Positions 25,284 through 32,706 of a stretch of 64,000 bases of DNA are shown one piece after another (the first letter of the stretch is position 1; every line of letters starts with the position of its first letter). This DNA comes from Sinomonas susongensis. Its GTDB lineage: Bacteria; Actinomycetota; Actinomycetes; Actinomycetales; Micrococcaceae. A program made the translations under genes and the position numbers. The stretch lies in the NCBI RefSeq assembly GCF_005877005.1, contig NZ_SSNH01000008.1, positions 1 to 64,000 on the forward strand, written 5' to 3'. The notes below the pieces were generated by a model. It searched no databases. It was not told the DNA's origin and saw only the letters and a list, made by a program, of their open reading frames with translations.

Positions 25284-25990
25284 TTGGTCTCTCCTGCAAC
25301 GGCCGGATCGGTGGCTTCAAGCGCCCGGTATTCCTTGTCGAGCGACTTGTCCAGGCGCAGGAGCCGGAAGCCGTGGATGAGGAACGCCGCGATCGCCGTG
25401 GGGATGGCCCAGAGGGCGAGCTGGAGCGGCTCCAGGTGCAGGTGGTACGTCGTGTCGACGAAGGTCGTGATGAGCAGGATCGAGCCGACCGCCACGAAGA
25501 CGTCCTCGCCGAAGAACACGCCCACGTTGTCCGCGCCGGCCGAATGCGCCTTGATGCGCTCCTTGATGTGCTCGGGGACGTGGCCATAGCGGCGCAGCGC
25601 CGCGCCCTCGGCCATGGGGAAGACGAGCGGGCGCACGGTCTGCGCATGGCCGCCAACGCTGTTGAGGCCTACGGCAGCGGTCAGCTGCCGTACGGCGAGG
25701 TAGCCGAGCAGGACGCGCCCTGCCGTGAGCCGCGCAAGCTTGCCGATGAGGGTCTTGGCCTGCTCCTGGAGGCCGAAGAACTCGATGATGCCGACGACCG
25801 GCAGCACGGCGACAAAGATCGTGACCGAGCGGCTGCTGGCAAAGCCGGTGCCGAAGGCCTCGAGGATCTGGACGGGGTTTAGGCCGCCAAGGAGGGCTGT
25901 GACGATGCCGGCGACAGTGACGACGACGAGTGGGTTCAGGCGGATGGCAAAGCCAACAATCACCAGAAGAACCCCGATGAGTACGAGCAT
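25280..25990 (-). CDS. DUF969 membrane protein, putative 5-oxoproline transporter subunit
   Basis: The 236-residue membrane protein matches DUF969: MLVLIGVLLVIVGFAIRLNP, SVTIFVAVLPVVGIIEFFGL, and GLNSVGGHAQTVRPLVFPMA. ATG 25990 begins the conserved part; the open frame to 26131 is non-family. DUF969 and DUF979 normally occur as a pair and are thought to form one transporter. Genomic association with pyroglutamyl peptidase and 5-oxoprolinase, and the shared operator motif here, make pyroglutamate the best substrate guess. That is inference. Confidence 0.8.
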   Translation of the reverse strand: MLVLIGVLLVIVGFAIRLNPLVVVTVAGIVTALLGGLNPVQILEAFGTGFASSRSVTIFVAVLPVVGIIEFFGLQEQAKTLIGKLARLTAGRVLLGYLAVRQLTAAVGLNSVGGHAQTVRPLVFPMAEGAALRRYGHVPEHIKERIKAHSAGADNVGVFFGEDVFVAVGSILLITTFVDTTYHLHLEPLQLALWAIPTAIAAFLIHGFRLLRLDKSLDKEYRALEATDPAVAGETK

Positions 25991-26062
25991 GATGATCCGT
26001 TCCGGAGGGAGTGCGGTCCAGGGAAGGAGTGCCGAATGGCGTGTGATCCAGAGCATAGCCTT

Positions 26063-26073
26063 TTGTTCAACGA
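26063..26073. promoter_or_regulatory. FCD-type operator upstream of the DUF969 operon, site 1
   Basis: TTGTTCAACGA fits TNGTNNNACNA and matches, with one change, the perfect palindrome TTGTTCAACAA before pxpA at 32688. It lies in the divergent gap before the DUF969 gene. Confidence 0.5.
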
Positions 26074-26083
26074 TTAGGCAAGG

Positions 26084-26094
26084 TTGTGGAACAA
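26084..26094. promoter_or_regulatory. FCD-type operator upstream of the DUF969 operon, site 2
   Basis: TTGTGGAACAA has perfect arms TTGT/ACAA around GGA, fits TNGTNNNACNA, and lies 21 bp (two helical turns) from site 1, which would allow cooperative binding by a GntR dimer pair. Confidence 0.5.
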
Positions 26095-26208
26095 TCCGCC
26101 GCATTCTGAGACGGCGCACCGTGCCTTTCAATAACGGGCGCAGTCAGAGCCAATAGAAGAGTGCCCTTGGCCGCGCTCCACGATGGTGGCGCTGTTAGCG
26201 TTGCAGCC

Positions 26209-27003
26209 ATGGATGATGAGGCGTTCATCGCCTATGTCGGTGATCATCTGGGAGCGCTTCCGGCTGTCGAAGCAGTGACGCTGGGCGGATCTAGAGTCGA
26301 GGGCACCAGCCGTGCAGACAGCGACTGGGACTTCTCCCTCTATTACCGGGGCGCCTTCGACCCGCAGACTTTGCGTGACATCGGCTGGCCAGGCACTGTC
26401 GGCGAAATCGGCGGCTGGAGCGCGGTGCCCAACACCGTATTCAATGGTGGCGCGTGGCTGACGATCGACGGCCGCGCCACTGATGTGCACTACCGCGACT
26501 TGGACGTCGTGGAGCGGACGCTCGCTTCGGCTCGTGAAGGCACCTTCGAGACCGAACCGCTGTGGTTTCACCTTGCTGGCCTCCCGTCCTACGTGGTGCT
26601 GGCGGAACTGGCAACGAAGCGAGTACTTGTCGGCGATCTTCCCGATGTCTCCTATCCTCCGGCGTTGCGAGAGCACGCTCCCGATGTCTGGTGGGAGCAG
26701 GCAGAAGCAGAGTTCAATTACGCGACGAGGTACCACGCCGCATCGGGTCGGCTGACCCAATGCGTTGGCCTCGTCGCAAGGGCTGCAACCTGCGCAGCCC
26801 ACGCCGTCCTTGCGGCTCGGGGGATATGGGTCACCAACGAGAAGCAGTTGTTCAAGCGGGCGAACGTTGACGGAGTCGATGAGCTGCTTGCCGCCGCCAC
26901 CCCGGAGGCGGCTGTACTCTGCGCGGTTGTGGAAAAGGTGCGCACCGTCTGCCTGAGCGCGCTACAGGCTGCTAAAGCTCAAAATGTCGGGGGACCGGCG
27001 TAG
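26209..27003 (+). CDS. Nucleotidyltransferase-fold protein
   Basis: The 264-residue protein has the Pol-beta-type nucleotidyltransferase motif GGSRVEGTSRADSDWDFSLY near residue 26: Gly-Gly-Ser then the paired Asp-x-Asp ligands for metal and NTP. A third acidic residue is likely in ATDVHYRDLD near 97. The rest is helical. Relatives include kanamycin/lincosamide nucleotidyltransferases and MNT-type antitoxins. No HEPN partner gene is adjacent, so an antibiotic- or tRNA-modifying role cannot be chosen. ATG 26209 is preferred over GTG 26161 because the domain begins there. Confidence 0.75.
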   Translation: MDDEAFIAYVGDHLGALPAVEAVTLGGSRVEGTSRADSDWDFSLYYRGAFDPQTLRDIGWPGTVGEIGGWSAVPNTVFNGGAWLTIDGRATDVHYRDLDVVERTLASAREGTFETEPLWFHLAGLPSYVVLAELATKRVLVGDLPDVSYPPALREHAPDVWWEQAEAEFNYATRYHAASGRLTQCVGLVARAATCAAHAVLAARGIWVTNEKQLFKRANVDGVDELLAAATPEAAVLCAVVEKVRTVCLSALQAAKAQNVGGPA

Positions 27004-27014
27004 CGTCTGGTGCC

Positions 27015-27608
27015 GTGACTGATGTGATCTACCGGACGGCGACGAGTTTCAACGGATTCATCGCCGACGAGTCCAACTCCCTTGATTGGCTGTTCGCGGT
27101 GGACGACGCTGACACTCCCGACCAGCCGTCGTTCCTCGAGCACATAGGAGTAATTGTTGAGGGATCGACAACCTACGAATGGCTCCTCGAGCACACCGAG
27201 GTGCTGCGGCGGCCCGAGCAGTGGCGCGAGTTCTATGGTGACCGTCCCACGTACGTCTTCACTTCCCGCAGGCTGACGGTGCCGGACGGTGCAGACGTGA
27301 GGTTCGTGAACGGCCCCGTCCTTGGCGTCCTGCCGGAGATCCTCGCGGCAGCCGACGGAAAGGACGTGTGGGTCGCGGGAGGAGGCGAGCTCGCGGGACA
27401 GTTTGCCGACGTCGACGCTCTCGACCGGATCGAGCTCACCCTCGCGCCCGTTTCGCTCGCGGCCGGCGCCAGGCTGTTCCCGCGCCGCTTGGAAAGCGAC
27501 CGACTGCATCTCACGTCGGCCGAACGCCACGGCGAATTCCTCGACGTCACTTACACGGTCTCCTCCGAAGCCGGCGGAGACCGCCACAAATCGCTACCTG
27601 GGCCTTGA
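27015..27608 (+). CDS. Dihydrofolate-reductase/RibD C-terminal fold protein
   Basis: The 197-residue protein begins MTDVIYRTATSFNGFIADES, the typical start of the RibD_C/DHFR-like group (YwjB/YyaP type), and carries VWVAGGGELAGQFADVDALD, the NADPH-binding Gly-Gly-Gly region. Family members reduce pterin- or pyrimidine-like substrates, but the substrate here is unknown. GTG 27015 lies 11 bp after the nucleotidyltransferase stop, so the two are probably co-transcribed. It converges on the GntR gene and overlaps its end by 15 bp. Confidence 0.82.
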   Translation: MTDVIYRTATSFNGFIADESNSLDWLFAVDDADTPDQPSFLEHIGVIVEGSTTYEWLLEHTEVLRRPEQWREFYGDRPTYVFTSRRLTVPDGADVRFVNGPVLGVLPEILAAADGKDVWVAGGGELAGQFADVDALDRIELTLAPVSLAAGARLFPRRLESDRLHLTSAERHGEFLDVTYTVSSEAGGDRHKSLPGP

Positions 27609-28298
27609 GCCCAGATAACCGGGCACCTTGCACGCCGCGAGAAGCTGCCGCTCGGCTCGGCCGAGGTAGTCCGCCATGAGCTCGGCGGCGTCTGCGGCGC
27701 GGCCAGCCTCGAGGAGTTCGACGATCCGCGCGTTGTCCTCGACGTAGGGCGCGTGGAATCTCGGATCCGAGGCCATCGAGGCGAAGACGAGCCGCATCTC
27801 GGCGAGGATCTGCTTCATGAGGCTGTCGAGGCGCTCGCTCCCGGCCCGCGCGACGAGCGCACGGTGGAACTCCTGGTTCGCGTTGGCCATCGCAGGCACG
27901 TCACCGGCCTCGGCCGCGCCCCGCGCCTCGCGCACGATCTCCGCCAAGTCCTCGGTCGGCCCTGAGGGGGACCACAGGAGCGACGCCGGTTCGACGAACC
28001 GCCGGACGCGGTAGATCTCACGGATGTCGTCAGCGGTGGGATGGGCTACGAAGACGCCGCGGTTGGGGAAGCGCACCACCACCCGCTCGGCGTGGAGCGT
28101 CGCGAAGGCCTCGCGGAGGGTGTTGCGGGAGACGCCGAGCGCCTCGCGCAGCGCCTCCTCGGGCAGCTTGGCGCCGGGCGCCAGCTGGCCGTCGGCGATC
28201 AGCTGGCGGAGCTGCGCTGCGACCCATGTGCTCGTCTCGGCATGCTTCGTGGCCCCGGCCTCCAGGCGCAGGCTGGCCAAGACCCCCTCAGATGTCAT
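27594..28298 (-). CDS. GntR/FCD transcription regulator of the 5-oxoproline operon
   Basis: The 234-residue protein has a GntR winged HTH (LAPGAKLPEEALREALGVSR then NTLREAFATLHAERVVV) and an FCD domain (NANQEFHRALVARAGSERLD). ATG 28298 follows GGGTGGGA; GTG 28307 is an alternative. It is the last gene of pxpA-pxpBC-carboxylase-gntR. Three sites fitting the FCD rule TNGTNNNACNA lie upstream of pxpA and of the DUF969 operon, so it most likely controls both, probably with 5-oxoproline or a related acid as effector. Confidence 0.85.
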   Translation of the reverse strand: MTSEGVLASLRLEAGATKHAETSTWVAAQLRQLIADGQLAPGAKLPEEALREALGVSRNTLREAFATLHAERVVVRFPNRGVFVAHPTADDIREIYRVRRFVEPASLLWSPSGPTEDLAEIVREARGAAEAGDVPAMANANQEFHRALVARAGSERLDSLMKQILAEMRLVFASMASDPRFHAPYVEDNARIVELLEAGRAADAAELMADYLGRAERQLLAACKVPGYLGSRPR

Positions 28299-28328
28299 GG
28301 GTCCCACCCTAGCGGCGGCTGCTTCGGA

Positions 28329-30104
28329 CTAGCCGATCGTCGTGAGCACGTCCCCCGGGGCCACGACATCGCCGGGCGCTGCCGCATGCTGTCCGAGCTT
28401 GCCGGAACGGTGCGCCTGCACGGTCGTCTCCATTTTCATGGCTTCCATGACGACGACGCCGTCCCCCGCCTCGACAGCGTCGCCGGGCTCGGCGAGCCAC
28501 TTGACGACGGTGCCGCCCATCCCCGCTGTGAGATGCGCCGGCGCGCCGTCGGAGGATGCAGCCGAGGTGCCGTCTGCGCTGCCCTCGCCGGACGCCGTCG
28601 TGCCCTGCCCTGCCGAAGCTGCTCCGGCCCCGGCGGCGAGCCCCGCGAAGAGCTCTTCGGGGATGCCGAGGGTGACGCGGCGCCCGTCGATGTCGACGGC
28701 GAAGGTACGCCGGCCGCCGTCGGAAACCGCCGGACGGAACTCGGGGTTCGCGGTGAGCTCGGAGGCGAACTCGGACTCGATCCACGTCGTGTAGACGCCC
28801 AGCTGTCCCTCGGCGGCGAACGCCGGGCTGTCCACGACTGCGCGGTCGAACGGCAGGACCGTCGCGAGTCCGTGGATCTCGAATTCGCGGAGCGCTCGGC
28901 GGGCTCGTCGGAGCGCCTGCTGCCGGTCGGCGCCCCACACGACGAGCTTCGCGAGCAGCGAGTCGAACTGGCCGGGCACCACGGAGCCGTCCCGGACTCC
29001 CGAATCGACCCGGATGCCCGGGCCCGTGGGGACGGAGAAGCGGCTCACGGTTCCGGGCGACGGCAGGAAGCCGCGCCCCGGATCCTCGGCGTTGATGCGG
29101 AACTCGATCGCGTGGCCGCGCGGTTCGGGATCCTCGAGCACGGGGAGGTGGCCGCCGTCGGCGATTGCGAGCTGGGCCGCGACGAGATCGAGGCCGGACG
29201 TCTCCTCGGTGATCGGGTGCTCGACCTGGAGGCGGGTGTTGACCTCGAGGAAGCTCAGCGTGCCGGATTGATCGAGGAGGTACTCGACCGTCCCGGCCCC
29301 GACGTAGCCTGCCTCGCGGCAGATTGCCTTGGCCGACTCGTGGATCCGGGCCCTCTGCTCGGGAGTGAGGAACGGCGCGGGCGCCTCCTCGACGAGCTTC
29401 TGGTGCCGGCGCTGGAGCGAGCAGTCACGGGTCCCGACCACAATGACGTTCCCATGGGTGTCCGCGAGGACTTGGGCCTCGACGTGCCGCGGCCGGTCGA
29501 GGAACTTCTCGACGAAGCACTCCTCGCGCCCGAACGCAGCTCGCGACTCCCGCACGGCCGAGTCGAAGGACTCCTCGATCTCAGCCATGGTGCGAGCGAC
29601 CTTGAGCCCGCGGCCACCGCCGCCGAAGGCTGCCTTGATCGCGACCGGAAGGCCGTGCTCCTTTGCGAACTCGCGCACTTCCTCCGCGCTGGCCACGGGT
29701 CCGTCACTGCCCGGCGCGAGCGGCGCGCCGGCGCGGACGGCGACGGCGCGGGCGCTCACCTTGTCGCCGAGCAGGCGGATGGTCTCGGGGGAGGGGCCGA
29801 TCCACGTGAGCCCTGCGTCGAGGACCGCTTGGGCGAAGTCGGCGTTCTCGGAGAGGAAGCCGTAGCCGGGGTGTACGGCATCCGCACCCGAGCGTGCGGC
29901 GACTGCGAGGATCTTCCCCGCATCGAGGTACGTCTCGGCGGGCGACATCCCGCCAAGCGCGTACGCCTCCGTGCACGCCGTGACGTGGAGGGAGTCGGCG
30001 TCCTGGTCTGCGTAGACGGCGACGCTCGTCAGGCCGGCATCGTCGCATGCGCGGGCCACGCGGACGGCGATCTCGCCGCGGTTGGCGATGAGGACTATGC
30101 GCAT
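28329..30104 (-). CDS. Biotin carboxylase fused to biotin carboxyl carrier domain
   Basis: The 591-residue chain contains a complete biotin carboxylase: [36 protein letters not shown], the glycine-rich loop [13 protein letters not shown] and [18 protein letters not shown]. An Ala/Gly/Ser linker near 510-540 leads to a BCCP domain with biotinyl lysine K557 in VMEAMKMET. No acetyl-CoA carboxyltransferase gene is near. Instead it directly follows pxpBC (10 bp), whose two domains are the homologues of the urea carboxylase carboxyltransferase domain. ATG 30104 is chosen because family sequence starts there. Confidence 0.92.
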   Translation of the reverse strand: MRIVLIANRGEIAVRVARACDDAGLTSVAVYADQDADSLHVTACTEAYALGGMSPAETYLDAGKILAVAARSGADAVHPGYGFLSENADFAQAVLDAGLTWIGPSPETIRLLGDKVSARAVAVRAGAPLAPGSDGPVASAEEVREFAKEHGLPVAIKAAFGGGGRGLKVARTMAEIEESFDSAVRESRAAFGREECFVEKFLDRPRHVEAQVLADTHGNVIVVGTRDCSLQRRHQKLVEEAPAPFLTPEQRARIHESAKAICREAGYVGAGTVEYLLDQSGTLSFLEVNTRLQVEHPITEETSGLDLVAAQLAIADGGHLPVLEDPEPRGHAIEFRINAEDPGRGFLPSPGTVSRFSVPTGPGIRVDSGVRDGSVVPGQFDSLLAKLVVWGADRQQALRRARRALREFEIHGLATVLPFDRAVVDSPAFAAEGQLGVYTTWIESEFASELTANPEFRPAVSDGGRRTFAVDIDGRRVTLGIPEELFAGLAAGAGAASAGQGTTASGEGSADGTSAASSDGAPAHLTAGMGGTVVKWLAEPGDAVEAGDGVVVMEAMKMETTVQAHRSGKLGQHAAAPGDVVAPGDVLTTIG

Positions 30105-30114
30105 TGAGGTTTCC

Positions 30115-31848
30115 TTACGGGAGGGCAGGGCGGGCGTCGGCCATGCCGGGCTGGAACGTTTGCGAGGGTGGTGTGACTGCTGCGAACCGGACGCGCGCAC
30201 CCGGGGGCAGCTGGGCGGCAAGGTCGAGGTCGGCATCCACGACGACGCCGATCACCGGATAGCCGCCCGTCACCGGATGGTCCGCGAGGAACAGGACGGG
30301 CTGTCCGTTGGGCGGAATCTGCACGGAACCGAGGGTCGTGCCCTCGCTCTTGAGCTCGCCGTCGCGGGAGCGTTCGAGCTGGGGGCCGGAGAGGCGCAGG
30401 CCGACCCGGTTCGACTGGGGCGTCACGGTCCACTCGGCCGAGTAGAAGGCCTCCGTCGAGGCGTCCGTGAACCAGTCGTGCCGCGGGCCCGGGACCACAC
30501 GGAGCACGGCCGCGCCTTCCGGCAGGCCCGGCGGGGTCTCGGGTGCGCCGACGACGTGCGTGCCGCGGGGCGGGAGGACCACGAGCGGGCTTCCGGGGCG
30601 GAGGGGCTCGGGCCCTATCCCGGACAGCGTGTCCGTGGAGCGGCTGCCGAGGACTTCGGCGCCGTCGAGGCCGCCACGGACTGCGACGTAGCTGCGCAGT
30701 CCGGCCGTGGGCGCGCCGAGCGTGAGGGTCTCGCCGGCGAGAAGCGCGAACGGTGCGTCGAGCGCTGGGCGGCGTACGACGTCGGACGGCGCGGCCCCGC
30801 TGTCGTCCGCGCCCACGGTCTCGTCGCGGCTGATGCGCAGCGGAACGCGCGCCCCGGTGACCGCGAGGACCTGGTCCCGTGCGGCGCGGAGGGCGAGGCC
30901 GCCGAACAGCACCTCGAGCACCGCGGCCGTCTCGGGGTTGCCCGCCATCCGGTTCGCGCGCCGCAGGGCCGCGCGGTCCATGGCCCCGGCCGCACTCACG
31001 CCGAGGGCCCCGAGCCCGGGCCGGCCAAGATCCTGGATCGTGCACTGCATGCCGGTGGCGACGACTAAGAGATCCGCGCTGCTTGTCTCGGCGCCCGCCG
31101 CGGCGCCCGCCGCGTCGTCGTGCGCCTGCACGGGGGCCTCGCTGAGGCGTGCGCTCTCCCGCACGGGTTCGAAACGGACGCGATCGCCGGGCCGGATGAG
31201 CGCCGGGTCCGCGCGCTCGAGGTCCCACATGCGGGCAGACGTGCTGCCGATGAGCTGCCAACCTCCGGGTGACTGCCGAGGGTAGACGGCCGAATACGTG
31301 CCCGCCAGCGCGACCGCCCCGGCCGGAACGGCCGTCCGCGGCGAGGACCGCCGCGGGACGTCGAGCACGCCGTCGCCCGCGAGGTAGGCGAAGCCGGGCG
31401 CAAAGCCACCGAACGCCGCATTCCAGACCTGCCCCGAGTGCGCGGCGATCAGGCCTTCCGGGCTCAGGCCCGCCAGTTTGGCCGCCTCGTCGAGGTCGGC
31501 GCCGTCGTACACGGTCTCGATGACCACGAGCTCGCCCTCGCGCTGACCGCTTGACGTGAGGTCGAGGGAACGGACCCGCCGCACGATGGCTCCCAGAGCC
31601 TCGGGGGAGTCAGCCGCCACGAGGACAGTGGTCGCCGCCGCGACGACCTCGCACTGGCCGGGTACGGGCTCGGCATCGAGCTGCCGCTGGAGGCTCAGGA
31701 CGGCGTCGAGCGAGGAGAGCTCGACCAGGATGGCCCTGTCGCCGGAAGGGCGGATGCCGACGACGGTGGGCGGCACGTGCGCTGGGCCCTGCGGCTGCGC
31801 GGCCTGCTCCGCCGGCTTCGGTCCGGCGGGGGTCTGCTTGACTGTCAT
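30115..31848 (-). CDS. pxpBC: 5-oxoprolinase subunits PxpB and PxpC fused (KipI-KipA / AHS1-AHS2)
   Basis: The 577-residue chain joins an AHS1/KipI domain (about residues 28-225, with [20 protein letters not shown] and [15 protein letters not shown]) to an AHS2/KipA domain (about 258-570, with [51 protein letters not shown] and [20 protein letters not shown]). PxpABC hydrolyses 5-oxoproline to glutamate with ATP. The same two domains make the carboxyltransferase part of urea carboxylase. ATG 31848 overlaps the pxpA stop (ATGA). In many bacteria the subunits are separate; fusion is a known variant. Confidence 0.9.
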   Translation of the reverse strand: MTVKQTPAGPKPAEQAAQPQGPAHVPPTVVGIRPSGDRAILVELSSLDAVLSLQRQLDAEPVPGQCEVVAAATTVLVAADSPEALGAIVRRVRSLDLTSSGQREGELVVIETVYDGADLDEAAKLAGLSPEGLIAAHSGQVWNAAFGGFAPGFAYLAGDGVLDVPRRSSPRTAVPAGAVALAGTYSAVYPRQSPGGWQLIGSTSARMWDLERADPALIRPGDRVRFEPVRESARLSEAPVQAHDDAAGAAAGAETSSADLLVVATGMQCTIQDLGRPGLGALGVSAAGAMDRAALRRANRMAGNPETAAVLEVLFGGLALRAARDQVLAVTGARVPLRISRDETVGADDSGAAPSDVVRRPALDAPFALLAGETLTLGAPTAGLRSYVAVRGGLDGAEVLGSRSTDTLSGIGPEPLRPGSPLVVLPPRGTHVVGAPETPPGLPEGAAVLRVVPGPRHDWFTDASTEAFYSAEWTVTPQSNRVGLRLSGPQLERSRDGELKSEGTTLGSVQIPPNGQPVLFLADHPVTGGYPVIGVVVDADLDLAAQLPPGARVRFAAVTPPSQTFQPGMADARPALP

Positions 31849-32636
31849 GCCTGGGCGAAGCTCCGGATCTGGACGCCGGCGTCGGTGATGGCGGCACGGA
31901 TGCGGGCCGCCATCGCGACTGCCCCCGCTGTGTCCCCGTGGACGCAGATGCTCTCTGCGGCGATTGGGACGATGCTGCCGTCGATGGCGCGGACTTTCCC
32001 GTCGAGGATGCGGAGCACGTGCTCGACGATCTCGTCCAGGTCGTGGAGGACCGAGCCGGGCTCGCGGCGGGAGACCAGGGTCCCATCGGGGTTGTAGGCA
32101 CGGTCGGCGAATGCCTCGACGACGGGCCGGAGGCCGATTTCCTCGGCAGCCCGCTGAATCTCGGAGTTGGGGAGGACGAGGATCGGTAGGCTCGGGTCCA
32201 CTTCGTGGATGGCGCGGGCGACTGCCTCGGCCTGCTTCGTGTGGTGGACGATCGTGTTGTAGAGGGCACCGTGCGGCTTGACGTAGCGGACGTCGGTCCC
32301 GGCCGCTCGGGCAAGCCCCTGCAGCGCACCGATCTGGTACACCACTTCGTCGGTCAGCTGCCGCGGGTCCATGTCGATGAACCTGCGCCCGAATCCGGCA
32401 AGGTCCCGGTAGCCCGGGTGGGCGCCGACCGTGACGCCCGCCTCGGCTGCCGCTTCGCACGTCCTGCGGATGTGGTGGGGATCCCCGGCGTGGAAGCCGC
32501 AGGCGACGTTGGCGCTCGAGACGCTCGTGAAGATCGCGGCGTCGTCGCCGAAAGTCCAGTTGCTGAAGGATTCGCCGACGTCGCTGTTGAGATCGATCCC
32601 GCTGTTGGCGATTCCCTCGCGATCGTTGCGTGCCAA
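31845..32636 (-). CDS. pxpA: 5-oxoprolinase subunit PxpA (LamB/YcsF family)
   Basis: The 263-residue protein is a clear LamB/YcsF member: [74 protein letters not shown] and [17 protein letters not shown]. PxpA is the catalytic partner of PxpBC in ATP-dependent cleavage of 5-oxoproline, a damage product of glutamine and glutamate. It is the first gene of the operon, and a palindromic FCD-type site lies about 50 bp upstream. Confidence 0.93.
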   Translation of the reverse strand: MARNDREGIANSGIDLNSDVGESFSNWTFGDDAAIFTSVSSANVACGFHAGDPHHIRRTCEAAAEAGVTVGAHPGYRDLAGFGRRFIDMDPRQLTDEVVYQIGALQGLARAAGTDVRYVKPHGALYNTIVHHTKQAEAVARAIHEVDPSLPILVLPNSEIQRAAEEIGLRPVVEAFADRAYNPDGTLVSRREPGSVLHDLDEIVEHVLRILDGKVRAIDGSIVPIAAESICVHGDTAGAVAMAARIRAAITDAGVQIRSFAQA

Positions 32637-32687
32637 TGTGACCTCCGTCGCAAGTGTGATGCTTCAAGCATGCACGATTGCGACGAA

Positions 32688-32698
32688 TTGTTCAACAA
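32688..32698. promoter_or_regulatory. FCD-type GntR operator upstream of pxpA
   Basis: TTGTTCAACAA is a perfect palindrome around one central base and fits TNGTNNNACNA. It lies in the 70-bp gap between pxpA and the convergent-side end of ligD and matches the sites before the DUF969 operon, pointing to one regulon. Confidence 0.6.
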
Positions 32699-32706
32699 AA
32701 CGCACC

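Noticed and set aside
26209-27003. MNT/HEPN toxin-antitoxin system
   Set aside because: The nucleotidyltransferase is too long for MNT and the next gene is a RibD-like reductase, not a HEPN protein.
28329-30104. Acetyl-CoA carboxylase subunit (AccA3-like)
   Set aside because: The domain content would allow it, but it lies in the pxp operon without any acyl-CoA carboxyltransferase, so a general fatty-acid role is less likely.
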